From: Pedobacter cryoconitis
Lineage (GTDB): Bacteria; Bacteroidota; Bacteroidia; Sphingobacteriales; Sphingobacteriaceae
NCBI RefSeq assembly: GCF_001590605.1
Contig: NZ_CP014504.1
Coordinates: 5,828,001 to 5,892,000 of the forward strand
Direction: 5' to 3'
Length of the DNA: 64,000 nucleotides
The notes under the pieces were generated by a model. It did not search any database and was not told the DNA's origin. It saw nothing but the letters and a program-made list of their open reading frames with translations. Below, one piece after another: positions 1 to 9,110 of this stretch (the stretch's first letter is position 1; each line of letters opens with the position of its first letter). Position numbers and translations under genes: made by a program.

Positions 1-49
1 TATAGTATACTACAAATAAACCAAAACTTTGTTTAAATAAATATGACAA

Positions 50-90
50 TATATACATAAAGATCTCGGATCCGGTTCTTTATGTATATA
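50..90. terminator. Inverted repeat downstream of the Rpn nuclease gene
   Basis: Arms of 14 bp (50-63 and 77-90) are perfectly complementary around a 13-base loop. The repeat lies 10 bp past the stop of the minus-strand gene ending at 100, so it may terminate that transcript. There is no long T-run after the stem on the minus strand, so it could also be a repeat-element boundary. Confidence 0.45.
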
Positions 91-99
91 ATGAGATAG

Positions 100-954
100 C
101 TATAAATTATTAATGACTTCTATGGGTAACTTCGTAAACTGAACGATCTTAAGTGTATCAAAATTTTCTTTTTTCATTTCTCTTGCCAGTTCAAGAGAAA
201 TTTCGAGTTTCCCTTTTTCAAGGCCTTGTTCAAACTGGTCATCAAGAACACATTGATATTCCCATTTTTTCTGCTGATCTAAATCGTGTATAAACCGTTG
301 TTCGGGTGTTAGTCTGCTCATTTCAGATACATTAAATATTTTTTGAAAGATACGTTTGTCCAGATACTCCGGGATTTTGCCCAGACTTTGCATGTGTTTA
401 AGCATATAAACCCATTTGTCCAGTTCATTCTCCAGCTCATCTTCTTTTTTATCAAATTTAGGTAGTTCCAAAAACTTAAATCCCAGTCCATTGTGGAATA
501 TTTCACCTGTGCCCGTGTTAACCAGTGAAATACTCTGCAGATAATGATCGTTTGTGCTGCTTTTCATTTTAAAATCCAGTATAGCAATCAGAAAGACCTC
601 TTTCAACTTGAAATTCCAGTTTTCTTTACCTAGTGATTTTTGCTGGTGGATCAGCCGGCTTAAGTAAAAAATACACCGGTCGCCAAAATTAGAATGTGCA
701 AGCCGCTGCATTTCCACAATAAACTGCTCACCCTGCGTTCCAGTACATAATAGATCAAAAGAGACTTTTCTGTAATCTTGCTCATCACCCCCATACTCCG
801 TTGGACCATAAATAATATCGGTAATGTGTTTCTGTCCTTCAAATATTGCATTTAAAAATCCGATCATAATATCCTTATTCGGCTCACCGCCGAAAAGGTG
901 CTTAAAACCGAAATCTGACAACGGATCAATATACTTGTTCATTTTTTCTGACAT
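100..954 (-). CDS. Rpn family PD-(D/E)XK nuclease / putative transposase
   Basis: 284 residues. The N-terminus (NKYIDPLSDFGFKHLFG) and the motif around residues 60-90 (DLLCTG..GEQFIVEMQ) match the PD-(D/E)XK family of recombination-promoting nucleases, formerly called transposase_31. The Asp of DLLC and the E-x-Q of VEMQ are the expected metal-binding and catalytic residues, and the phase from Tyr/Arg/Leu (FYLSRL) to the acidic tail is typical. The C-terminal part (about 215-284) is charged and probably helical. Length is normal and the frame is intact. It stands alone, upstream of cdd on the opposite strand. Known members nick DNA and stimulate RecA-independent recombination in E. coli; whether this one is active cannot be seen. 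Confidence 0.88.
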   Translation of the reverse strand: MSEKMNKYIDPLSDFGFKHLFGGEPNKDIMIGFLNAIFEGQKHITDIIYGPTEYGGDEQDYRKVSFDLLCTGTQGEQFIVEMQRLAHSNFGDRCIFYLSRLIHQQKSLGKENWNFKLKEVFLIAILDFKMKSSTNDHYLQSISLVNTGTGEIFHNGLGFKFLELPKFDKKEDELENELDKWVYMLKHMQSLGKIPEYLDKRIFQKIFNVSEMSRLTPEQRFIHDLDQQKKWEYQCVLDDQFEQGLEKGKLEISLELAREMKKENFDTLKIVQFTKLPIEVINNL

Positions 955-1187
955 AATTCGATTGATTTGTGCCCAACTTACTCTACATTTCTCTATTGTT
1001 GGTAATATTTATCTATATTAGAAATAATATGTTTTATTATTACATGTGCTTGTGTTATTTAGGATCTGTTCAAATTAACAGCGTATATTGTGAGCCCTAA
1101 TTTTTATTGGGATATAATTGTTCTCTAATGGTTTACCAGGCATGAACATCAATAATGATGTCTGCTGTATTTTAATTTTAAATTGAT

Positions 1188-1676
1188 ATGAATAACTTAA
1201 ATATTTCCATTGCTTATGAATCCTACGATCAGTTAGAAGAACTGAATGCAGCCGATCAATCCTTATGTATACAAGCAAAGGAAGCATTAAAGACCTCTTA
1301 CTCTCCATACTCCAAGTTTAAAGTTGCCACTGCGGTAAGGCTAAATGATGGTGTGGTCGTTTCTGGAAGTAACCAGGAGAATCTGGCCTACCCATCCGGA
1401 CTTTGTGCAGAACGTGTGGCTCTTTTTACAATTGGTGCCACTTATCCTGATGCAATTATAGAAACGATGGCGATTACAGCCCATACCGATAACTTTAAAA
1501 TTGAACAGCCTATTACTTGCTGTGGTGCTTGTTTACAAGTTATGGCCGAATTTGAAAGAAAACAAAATAAAGAAATAGAAATACTTTTTTATTGTCTGAA
1601 TGGTAAGATTCTAAAAGTGAAGGGTATCAAAAGTTTGCTGCCTTTTGTATTTGTAGAAGATCGTCTGGCTGAATAA
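1188..1676 (+). CDS. cdd: Cytidine deaminase
   Basis: 162-residue homotetrameric-type enzyme that converts cytidine or deoxycytidine to uridine or deoxyuridine in pyrimidine salvage. The zinc and catalytic motif C73-A-E75 (GLCAERVAL) and the second zinc pair C112-G-A-C115 are present. The usual Pro before CGxC is replaced by Cys111, a small deviation. Substrate-binding residues in the SPYSKFKVATAV segment (39-50) and NQEN (62-65) are conserved. The start ATG lies after an AT-rich leader. parC follows on the same strand after 104 bp with its own promoter-like box, so the two genes need not be co-transcribed. Confidence 0.93.
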   Translation: MNNLNISIAYESYDQLEELNAADQSLCIQAKEALKTSYSPYSKFKVATAVRLNDGVVVSGSNQENLAYPSGLCAERVALFTIGATYPDAIIETMAITAHTDNFKIEQPITCCGACLQVMAEFERKQNKEIEILFYCLNGKILKVKGIKSLLPFVFVEDRLAE

Positions 1677-1751
1677 CTTCGAAATCCAAGCAGCACATCA
1701 GTTTTTTAAAACTGTTGGGAAATTGTGTTCTCAAAATTTGAGCGGATGCCT

Positions 1752-1759
1752 TATCTTTA
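1752..1759 (+). promoter_or_regulatory. Putative -7 box upstream of parC
   Basis: TATCTTTA fits the Bacteroidota -7 consensus TAnnTTTG except for the last base. It lies 21 bp before the parC ATG. The same octamer recurs before the genes at 7010 and 27563. No convincing -33 TTG at the usual distance was found. Confidence 0.45.
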
Positions 1760-1780
1760 CGCCATCCAAACCCTTTCTTA

Positions 1781-4700
1781 ATGAGCGACGAATTAGATAA
1801 TAACGTAAACGAAGAGACAAAACATACCGTAATACCTATTAATGGCCTTTACGAGAACTGGTTCCTCGATTATGCCTCTTATGTAATTTTAGACCGGGCA
1901 GTACCCCATATTAATGATGGACTGAAACCCGTTCAGCGTAGAATTATGCACTCGCTGAAAGAAATGGACGATGGACGTTTCAACAAGGCAGCCAATGTGA
2001 TTGGAAATACCATGAAGTATCACCCGCACGGGGATGCTTCAATTGGAGATGCCATGGTGCAGATTGGTCAGAAGGATTTGCTGATTGACTGTCAGGGTAA
2101 CTGGGGAGACCCGATTACCGGAGACAGTGCAGCTGCGCCACGTTATATTGAAGCACGTTTGTCAAAATTCGCCACAGAAGTCGTTTTTAATGCAGACACA
2201 ACCATCTGGCAATTAAGTTATGACGGACGGAATAATGAACCACTTACTTTACCTGTAAAATTCCCGCTGCTATTGGCGCAGGGAGCTGAAGGAATTGCAG
2301 TAGGTCTGGCTACTAAGGTTATGCCGCATAACTTTATTGAGTTACTTGATGCCTCTATTGCTATCCTGCAAGGTGGAAAACCCAATATCCTTCCCGACTT
2401 TTTTACCGGAGGTATGGCAGATTTTTCTGCTTATAACGAAGGAATGCGTGGTGGTAAGATTCGGGTCCGTGCTAAAATCACTGAAAAAGATAAGAAGACC
2501 CTGGTCATTACTGAGATTCCTTACAGTACAACAACGGGTTCTGTGATTGACAGTATTCTTTCTGCCAATGATAAAGGTAAAATCAAAATCAAGAAGATTG
2601 AAGACAATACTGCCGCACATGTGGAGATTGTGATTCAACTTGCTCCGGGTATATCACCGGATGTGACTATAGATGCACTTTACGCATTCACTTCTTGTGA
2701 GGTTTCTATTTCTCCGAATACTTGTATTATTAAAGATGATAAGCCTCAGTTCCTGAGTGTAAATACTATCCTGATAGAAAATACTCAGAATACTAAAAAT
2801 CTGTTAAAACAGGAGCTTGAAATCAAACTGCATGAGCTTCAGGAAAAGATTTTCTTCAGTTCTTTATTGAAGATCTTCATTCAGGAAGGAATGTACAAGC
2901 ATGCTGAATATGAGAATGCAAGTAATTTCGATGCCGTAGTAGAAGTACTGAATATCTTGTTTGCCCCGTTCAAGGAGCAATTGTACAGAGAAATCCTGCC
3001 AGAAGATTTCAAGAAGCTGATCGATAAACCGATGAGCAGCATTACCCGCTTTGATGTTAAGAAAGCGGATGACCAGATGAAAGCATTGGCGGATGATATT
3101 AAAGTAGTGAAAAATCACCTTCGCCATCTAACTGATTATGCGATTGCATGGTATCAGAAATTGAAAGATAAATACGGAAAAGGCAGAGAACGTAAAACGG
3201 AGATCCGCCTGTTTGACAGAGTGGAAGCTTCCAAAGTTGCTTTAGCCAACGTTAAACTTTATATGAACCGGGAAGATGGTTTTATCGGAACGGGACTTAA
3301 AAAAGACGAATTTATTGCTGACTGTTCTGATCTGGATGAAATTATTGTATTCAGAGAAGATGGTAAATGCACGATTACTAAAGTTGCAGATAAAACATTT
3401 GTGGGTAAAGGAATTGTTTACGCACACGTATTTAAAAAGAATGACGACCGTACCATTTATAACCTGATTTACAAAGATGGAGCAAGTGGTACTTCTTATA
3501 TTAAACGTTTTGCTGTAATAGGGGTGACCCGTGACAAAGAATACGACTTAACAAAAGGAAGTAAAGGGTCGAAGATGTTATATTTCACGCCTAATCCAAA
3601 TGGTGAGGCTGAGATCGTTACCGTACTGCTTAAACCGCATACTAAGCTAAAGAAATTACAATTTGATATAGACTTTGCGGAAATTGCTATTAAAGGACGT
3701 GCTTCTCAGGGAAACATAGTTTCTAAATATCCTATTAAGAAGGTTTTATTAAAGAGCAAAGGTGTTTCTACATTGTCAGGTTTGAAAATCTGGTATGATG
3801 ATTTATTAAGAAGATTAAATGTTGATGGAAGAGGTAAATACCTGGGTGAATTTGATGGTGACGATAAAATCCTTCAGGTACATAAAGAAGGTTGGTATGA
3901 ACTGAGTTCTTTTGAATTGAGTAATCATTTTGATGCTGATCTGCTACTGATTCAGAAATTTGATCCTGAAAAAGCATTCGCAGTTGTGCAGTATGAAGGA
4001 AAGGCTAAGAATTACTTTATTAAGCGCTTTGTCTTTGAGCCTATTGCAATAGGAAAAAAACAAACGCTGATCAGTGAGGAAACCGGGTCCAGGTTCCTGC
4101 ATCTGACCAGTAATCCTGAAGCTACCTTAACGGTAGATGTATTAAAAGGTAAAACACAGATTCCTGAGACATTAGAAATTGTGCTTGCAGATTTTATAGA
4201 CTTAAAAGGTATCAAAGCTAACGGTAACCGGTTAAGTCAGCATGAGGTGAAAAATATTACAATCAGCAATGCGGAGGAAAATGAGCTTGTTCTGGAAGAG
4301 GAGGTTAAAGAGAGTACTGTTGTAGCAGAGGAAGTTTCTGGAGATGATCAGGAGCCTTCAGCTAAAGCAGGATTAATTGAAACTAAGACTGAAACGGAGG
4401 ATAATGAAGCTGAGGATGATGAGGCTGAAACCAATGGTGAAATTACATCGGTTCAGGAAGAAACCACACCAGTTGACGATATTTCTGAAGAAATAGCCGA
4501 AGAAGTAATTATTGAAGAAGAAGTAATAGCTATTGAAGCTACTACTATAGAGAAGCAAGAGAACGCTTCTATAGTTGAAGAGAAAAAAGAGGTTCCTGTT
4601 GTTAAAAAAGAGTGGGTTAGGCAGGAGAATGTAGTTCAGCCTGTTGAAGAAGCAGATAAAACTGTGCGAACTCCGGTAAAACGAACAAAGAAAGCAGAAT

Positions 4701-4987
4701 TACCAGTTACTCCAGAAGTGGAAGAAACACCAGTTGTTTCTGAAAAAGCCGAAGTGCCTGTTACCCCGGAAGCGGAAGAAACACCAGTTGTTCCTGAAAA
4801 AACAGAAACACCTGTTACTCCTGAAAAAACAACATCACCGGCAACTAAGCCAGCGAAGCCAAAGAAAACTGACGATGCTAAAAGTAAAGTCACTAAAGAG
4901 GCATCACTCAATAAAAATGTCAAACTCGAGATCACTAACCCTGATGATGTAGAGATCGATGATAAAGGTCAGCTTGGCTTATTCTAA
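1781..4987 (+). CDS. parC: DNA topoisomerase IV subunit A (GyrA/ParC family)
   Basis: 1068 residues. Type IIA topoisomerase A subunit that cuts and religates DNA for chromosome decatenation. The QRDR-like segment YHPHGDASIGDAMV (80-93) and the catalytic tyrosine Y122 in AAPRYIEARLS are clear. A coiled-coil and tower region (about 330-460) is followed by a beta-pinwheel C-terminal domain (about 500-820). A canonical GyrA box (QRRGGKG) is absent; only a weak KGRASQGN is seen, which favours ParC over GyrA. From about residue 825 there is a roughly 240-residue acidic, Pro/Thr/Lys-rich tail, including near-repeats EETPVV / EVPVT / PEKTETPVT. The very end (GQLGLF) looks like a conserved terminal motif. 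The stop overlaps the stop of the convergent gene by 4 bp. Confidence 0.92.
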   Translation: MSDELDNNVNEETKHTVIPINGLYENWFLDYASYVILDRAVPHINDGLKPVQRRIMHSLKEMDDGRFNKAANVIGNTMKYHPHGDASIGDAMVQIGQKDLLIDCQGNWGDPITGDSAAAPRYIEARLSKFATEVVFNADTTIWQLSYDGRNNEPLTLPVKFPLLLAQGAEGIAVGLATKVMPHNFIELLDASIAILQGGKPNILPDFFTGGMADFSAYNEGMRGGKIRVRAKITEKDKKTLVITEIPYSTTTGSVIDSILSANDKGKIKIKKIEDNTAAHVEIVIQLAPGISPDVTIDALYAFTSCEVSISPNTCIIKDDKPQFLSVNTILIENTQNTKNLLKQELEIKLHELQEKIFFSSLLKIFIQEGMYKHAEYENASNFDAVVEVLNILFAPFKEQLYREILPEDFKKLIDKPMSSITRFDVKKADDQMKALADDIKVVKNHLRHLTDYAIAWYQKLKDKYGKGRERKTEIRLFDRVEASKVALANVKLYMNREDGFIGTGLKKDEFIADCSDLDEIIVFREDGKCTITKVADKTFVGKGIVYAHVFKKNDDRTIYNLIYKDGASGTSYIKRFAVIGVTRDKEYDLTKGSKGSKMLYFTPNPNGEAEIVTVLLKPHTKLKKLQFDIDFAEIAIKGRASQGNIVSKYPIKKVLLKSKGVSTLSGLKIWYDDLLRRLNVDGRGKYLGEFDGDDKILQVHKEGWYELSSFELSNHFDADLLLIQKFDPEKAFAVVQYEGKAKNYFIKRFVFEPIAIGKKQTLISEETGSRFLHLTSNPEATLTVDVLKGKTQIPETLEIVLADFIDLKGIKANGNRLSQHEVKNITISNAEENELVLEEEVKESTVVAEEVSGDDQEPSAKAGLIETKTETEDNEAEDDEAETNGEITSVQEETTPVDDISEEIAEEVIIEEEVIAIEATTIEKQENASIVEEKKEVPVVKKEWVRQENVVQPVEEADKTVRTPVKRTKKAELPVTPEVEETPVVSEKAEVPVTPEAEETPVVPEKTETPVTPEKTTSPATKPAKPKKTDDAKSKVTKEASLNKNVKLEITNPDDVEIDDKGQLGLF

Positions 4988-5574
4988 CGGAATAAGTCAG
5001 GCCACCGCTCTGCGGCCATAATAAAAGAGATACCAAATATTGCGGAAGACAGGAAGAAATTCCAATTCCATTTTTTGACCTTGAAGATATTGATCAGGGC
5101 AAAAGAAATCAGCAATATACCAGTGACGATAATAATCTGACCGAATTCCAGCCCGATATTGAAAGCAAATAACTCTGCTACAATATTGGTGCTTTTACCC
5201 AGCAAGCTATTCAGATAATTGGAAAAACCCATTCCATGGATCAATCCGAAGAACAGGGCAAGTATATACTTCAACTGCACACCCTTGGGCCTTGATGATT
5301 TTCCACCAAGTATATTCGAAGTTGCTGTAACTAATATCGTTACCGGAATCAGAAACTCAATCAGATTAGTTTTGACTGTAATTACCTTGAATACACTTAA
5401 AGCAAGTGTGATACTATGGCCAATCGTGAAAGCGGTAACCAGTAATAATACCCTCTTCCAATCTGTTAAAGTATACGCTCCACACAATACGATCACAAAA
5501 AGAATATGATCATATCCCTTCCAGTTTAATATGTGTTGCCAACCCAATTCGAAGTATAAAGAGAAATCATGCAT
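4984..5574 (-). CDS. HupE/UreJ family membrane protein
   Basis: 196 residues with about six hydrophobic segments. The N-terminal signature LGWQHILNWKGYDHILF carries the two His and the Asp-His typical of the HupE/UreJ_2 family, proposed nickel/cobalt or other metal permeases. A second His cluster (TIGHSITLAL) and a third (LIHGMGFSNYL) also fit the family. No urease, hydrogenase or cobalamin gene is nearby, so the substrate is unknown. Its TAG stop is interleaved with the parC TAA stop (4-bp convergent overlap). Confidence 0.8.
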   Translation of the reverse strand: MHDFSLYFELGWQHILNWKGYDHILFVIVLCGAYTLTDWKRVLLLVTAFTIGHSITLALSVFKVITVKTNLIEFLIPVTILVTATSNILGGKSSRPKGVQLKYILALFFGLIHGMGFSNYLNSLLGKSTNIVAELFAFNIGLEFGQIIIVTGILLISFALINIFKVKKWNWNFFLSSAIFGISFIMAAERWPDLFR

Positions 5575-5685
5575 GAACCAAACTTATTAATTTTAATTAA
5601 CAATGAAAGTATAATTGTTGTGTCTCGAGGCAAAGGAACGGTTATATTACAGGATAACCGTTTTAGATATTCGATTTTGCAGGAA

Positions 5686-5720
5686 TAAAAAAACGCCCTG
5701 TTAATTGTTAACAGGGCGTT
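5686..5720 (-). terminator. Intrinsic terminator of the lipoprotein gene
   Basis: A perfect 12-bp stem (ACGCCCTGTTAA paired with its complement, loop TTG, 5693-5719) is flanked on the minus strand by seven T (A-run at 5686-5692). It lies 22 bp past the stop codon of the minus-strand gene ending at 5742. Confidence 0.9.
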
Positions 5721-5741
5721 TCTTGTAGAAAATCAACAGAA

Positions 5742-6794
5742 CTACTGATACTGTATGTATACAGGTACCGGTGTAAGTTTCAATAACTCTTCAGGTGTCA
5801 TTAATCTGTTTGGTGCTTTTTTCAAATCGTTCTTATAAAACAATTTGAAACCTGTGAACTCTACCGGTTCGCTGAAAATGAAGTGACGGTAAGTACCTTT
5901 TTTAAGGTCTGGCTCTCCCCATCCATCCATATGCATTACGATTTGAACCTCAGGACGTAATTTGATATTCTTGTAATTCGTAATCATTTTCTTTGTAAAA
6001 CGGTGAACAGTAAAAACCTTTGGAGGCAAATTGTATTTTTTTACCAGGTTAGCAAGGAATTGTGAACAGTAATTGATATCAGCAGCATCATATGTACCTA
6101 TTCTTTTTCCTGGTTTCACGCCTTCTTTCATAGAGAATTCAGGATCTATACCTAAATGGACATTTGGCATTTTCAGATATTTTTCCAGCAAAGGCAATTC
6201 ATCTCTGATCGTACTTAACGATACTTGAATATCAAGAAACACAATCATGTTTTTGCGCATTCTTGAAATAGCCAGTACAGAATCAATTTGTTTATCCGGC
6301 ATTCTGAATCTATGCTTGCCATCTTTACCAGGGTCACCCTGAGCTACAACAGCTATATAATGTAAAGCAGGCTGAACAGGGGTAGAAGGATCAGCCTTTT
6401 CCCATTTCTTAACTTCAACATCCAGTCTGGATAACATTTCCTTAGGTGCGTATTCACCTAAAGCACCCATTCTTTTTGAATATATATTTCCGTAGTAAGC
6501 AATAATCCTTTTGTAAGGTAAAATAGCACCAGGCAGTGGATAAGGCTGAGGTTTAACCGGCCATCTTCCCGTAGTATCTCCATGTGCAAGCTTAAGCATT
6601 AAAGCGTTATATTTTGCAGTGTCAATAGGCTTACGTGAGGTATCAGTCACAGCAACTTCCGAAGAATCTCCTGATGCACTTATAGTCGTTTTTGTTTTTT
6701 CACCTTTTTTATCAGTACCGGAAGTACAATTGGCAAAAAGCGTGACTGTTGTAAATGCAATTAATAATGTTCCCGCGAGTTGTGGTATTTTCAT
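5742..6794 (-). CDS. Predicted lipoprotein of unknown function
   Basis: 350 residues. A signal peptide of about 21 residues ends in a lipobox (LFANC), so the protein is probably lipid-anchored, followed by a charged Ser/Thr linker. The folded part (about 75-350) has alternating strand and helix blocks with conserved-looking acidic and aromatic spots (GIDPEFSM, HMDGWGEPDLK, HRFTKKMI). This is reminiscent of a TIM-barrel hydrolase, but no named family is recognised with certainty. It is a single gene with its own terminator; the divergent neighbour is a HmuY-like lipoprotein 215 bp away. Function should be left open. Confidence 0.75.
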   Translation of the reverse strand: MKIPQLAGTLLIAFTTVTLFANCTSGTDKKGEKTKTTISASGDSSEVAVTDTSRKPIDTAKYNALMLKLAHGDTTGRWPVKPQPYPLPGAILPYKRIIAYYGNIYSKRMGALGEYAPKEMLSRLDVEVKKWEKADPSTPVQPALHYIAVVAQGDPGKDGKHRFRMPDKQIDSVLAISRMRKNMIVFLDIQVSLSTIRDELPLLEKYLKMPNVHLGIDPEFSMKEGVKPGKRIGTYDAADINYCSQFLANLVKKYNLPPKVFTVHRFTKKMITNYKNIKLRPEVQIVMHMDGWGEPDLKKGTYRHFIFSEPVEFTGFKLFYKNDLKKAPNRLMTPEELLKLTPVPVYIQYQ

Positions 6795-6966
6795 AGGTTA
6801 TAAAGTGATTTAAATATGAATTCGTGTGGTTGCAAAACTACACATTCGGCTGACAAAATCTCAAATCTGTAAAAAAATTATCAAATTAATAAGAGCCAGG
6901 CCGCTGAAGCTGAGATAATCTGCCTGCCCCGTACCAGATTTGTGAAAAATTCAAGGTCAGGAATAT

Positions 6967-6974
6967 TATCTTTA
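6967..6974 (+). promoter_or_regulatory. Putative -7 box upstream of the HmuY-like gene
   Basis: TATCTTTA lies 35 bp before the ATG at 7010. TTTG at 6939-6942 could serve as the -33 element, though the 24-bp spacing is on the long side. Confidence 0.45.
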
Positions 6975-7009
6975 CGCTTCTTAGCGTTTTAGAGGATTAG
7001 AGATTTAAC

Positions 7010-8170
7010 ATGAATAAAAACAATATATTTATGATTTGCTGCGGTGTGGTTTTTGCATTTGCAGGATGTAAAAAAGACAGTGTCGACTACAAATATCCAC
7101 AGCCATTTGCCGGACAACAGGTGACACTTCCTGGTGTAGCCGGAACTGAGCTAGGCCTGAATGCCGCTAATAGTGTTTTTGTCGATTTCAGTAAAGGCGT
7201 GGTGACTCCAATAAGACGAGCGAACTGGGATCTGGGTCTTTATCCCGGAGCAGATTTTAAAGCTATTCTTAACCATACTATGGGGGCAATGGCTTACGAC
7301 ACAGGGAAGCAAAATTTTGCTGATGTGCAACAGAAAGATTCTATTGATTTTGTAGATAAAATGAAGCTTGGTGTAGCAGGGAGCGGAGTATATGTAGATC
7401 CTGTAACTGGTACTGCAGCTGATTATTTAGCCAAACTAGTCACCATAAAAGTAGGCGCATCTGAGGGAGCGAGTAATATTTATATTGTTAACAGTGGTTA
7501 TGCAGGTCTTCCGGAAATGACTACCCTGGTACCGGCTACTCCAACTACACCAGTTATTCCATCTGTGCCAGTTAAAAGACCATGGTACAAAGTGAAAATT
7601 TACCAGGGGACTAATGGTTATCGCATTAAACATGCGAGGATGAATATTGATAATCCTTCTTTTACTGAGTTTGTAGTCAATAAAGATCTTTCCTATAATT
7701 TTAATTTTTTTAGTTTCACCAGCCCGTCCGCGGTCGGAGAACCCGCACAATCACTATGGGATATACAATGGACATGGACCACTTCTACCATAGCCGATGC
7801 AAGTGCCACAGGTACAACAGCCGTGGCAACCCATGATTTTGTACTCATTAACTTTTTGGGAGGCGTAACCGCTGCTGAAGTGAAGATTGCAGATCAGACT
7901 GCAAATGAATATGAAAACTTTACTAAAGAAAAACTGGCAGGGATTACTTATTTAAATACGCGTGAGGCCATTGGCGTAAAATGGAGATCATTGACTACAG
8001 ATGGAAGACCAGTAGTTAACAGAGATCGTTTTTATTTGGTTAAAGATGCAGATGGAAACGTTTATAAACTCAGGTTTGTAAGTTCCAGTAATGCTGACGG
8101 TGGAGTAGCAGGTGCGCCTGTTATCGAATATAGATTGGTGGATGCGGCAATAACCCCCGGAACTACCTGA
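7010..8170 (+). CDS. HmuY-like lipoprotein
   Basis: 386 residues. An N-terminal signal with lipobox (FAFAGCKKD) indicates a lipid-anchored exported protein. The mature part carries the pattern of the HmuY family: an early segment with N73-W-D-L-G-L following VFVDFSKG, a central beta-rich part, then W-T-W and a terminal 'NRDRFYLVKDADGNVYKLRFVS' type block (positions about 340-365). HmuY proteins bind haem in Porphyromonas; many Bacteroidota homologues are only assigned by fold. No TonB receptor (HmuR) is adjacent, so a haem role is inferred. A Pro/Thr-rich loop (about 178-195) is an insertion. Confidence 0.7.
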   Translation: MNKNNIFMICCGVVFAFAGCKKDSVDYKYPQPFAGQQVTLPGVAGTELGLNAANSVFVDFSKGVVTPIRRANWDLGLYPGADFKAILNHTMGAMAYDTGKQNFADVQQKDSIDFVDKMKLGVAGSGVYVDPVTGTAADYLAKLVTIKVGASEGASNIYIVNSGYAGLPEMTTLVPATPTTPVIPSVPVKRPWYKVKIYQGTNGYRIKHARMNIDNPSFTEFVVNKDLSYNFNFFSFTSPSAVGEPAQSLWDIQWTWTTSTIADASATGTTAVATHDFVLINFLGGVTAAEVKIADQTANEYENFTKEKLAGITYLNTREAIGVKWRSLTTDGRPVVNRDRFYLVKDADGNVYKLRFVSSSNADGGVAGAPVIEYRLVDAAITPGTT

Positions 8171-8187
8171 TTGAGCTCAAAAGCAAT

Positions 8188-8219
8188 AATACTTTCTCTT
8201 GTTAAGAAGAGAAAGTATT
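8188..8219. terminator. Hairpin shared by convergent genes
   Basis: A 13-bp perfect stem (8188-8200 with 8207-8219, loop of 6) lies 17 bp after the HmuY-like gene. Its right arm lies inside the last codons of the minus-strand methyltransferase (stop at 8202). T-runs are short on both sides, so strength is uncertain. Confidence 0.6.
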
Positions 8220-9089
8220 AAATTTTCCAAATACGCCCAGCGGTAATTTTATCCCTGAAGTAGCCTGAAGATATAACTCACCAGTTTCAAGGTTTTTTAC
8301 CTGAGGGAAAGAAGTCTTGATCAGATTTTCTACAATTACAGAAGAGAATCCCAGGGAGTACGTATTCAGAATCAGGAAGTGTTCCTCCTCATCCAGTAAT
8401 TGTACTACATCCTGCATCATTTCCTGAATATGATCTTCCAGTTTCCACTTTTCTCCATTCGGGCCATGACCGAATGCAGGAGGATCTAAAATAATACCAT
8501 TATATTTTTTACCACGTTTCAACTCACGTTGTACAAATTTTAAAGCATCTTCCACAACCCATCTTACATCTTTCAACTGAGATAATTCCTGGTTCTCATT
8601 TGCCCAGTTCACTACCTGTTTGATCGAATCCACGTGTGTTGTATCCGCACCTGAAGCTTGTGCAATCAATGATGCTGCACCTGTATAAGCAAAAAGGTTA
8701 AGTACTTTCGGTTTTGGATTTTTGAACTTTTTAATAGAAGAAGAAATGTAATCCCAGTTTACTGCCTGCTCAGGAAAAACACCTACATGTTTAAATGAGG
8801 TTAAACCAAGGCGCAGGTTAATTTTTACCTCATCATTCTTATATTCCACATTCCAGCGGTCAGGAACATTTCCAGCAGACTTTACCCATTCTCCAGAAGT
8901 CGCAGAACGACCTTTAAACCTGATATGTGTTAATTTTTTCCATTCCTGTTCCGGAAGCATTTTCTTCCATACAGCCTGAGGCTCAGGTCTGCAAAGGATA
9001 AGATTGCCAAAGCGCTCTAATTTTTCAAAATCTCCACAGTCAATCAACTCATAATCTTTCCAGTGCGTGGGGGTAAGTAGGCTTATCAT
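8202..9089 (-). CDS. Class I SAM-dependent methyltransferase, RlmI/RlmK-like
   Basis: 295 residues. The Rossmann methyltransferase core covers about 120-250: motif I VLNLFAYTGAASL, an acidic motif II residue in THVDSIKQVV, and motif IV LDPPAFGHGP, the DPPxF signature of the group that includes the 23S rRNA cytosine-5 methyltransferase RlmI. The N-terminus lacks a recognisable PUA domain, so it is shorter than RlmI (about 396 aa). The exact substrate is not determinable. It follows the mlaF-like gene by 21 bp on the same strand and probably forms the end of that transcription unit. Confidence 0.82.
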   Translation of the reverse strand: MISLLTPTHWKDYELIDCGDFEKLERFGNLILCRPEPQAVWKKMLPEQEWKKLTHIRFKGRSATSGEWVKSAGNVPDRWNVEYKNDEVKINLRLGLTSFKHVGVFPEQAVNWDYISSSIKKFKNPKPKVLNLFAYTGAASLIAQASGADTTHVDSIKQVVNWANENQELSQLKDVRWVVEDALKFVQRELKRGKKYNGIILDPPAFGHGPNGEKWKLEDHIQEMMQDVVQLLDEEEHFLILNTYSLGFSSVIVENLIKTSFPQVKNLETGELYLQATSGIKLPLGVFGKFNTFSS

Positions 9090-9110
9090 AAATATTTTTG
9101 TACAATGTTA

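Noticed and set aside
4636..4935. Antisense ORF opposite the parC tail
   Set aside because: It mirrors the repetitive tail of parC and has no independent coding support.
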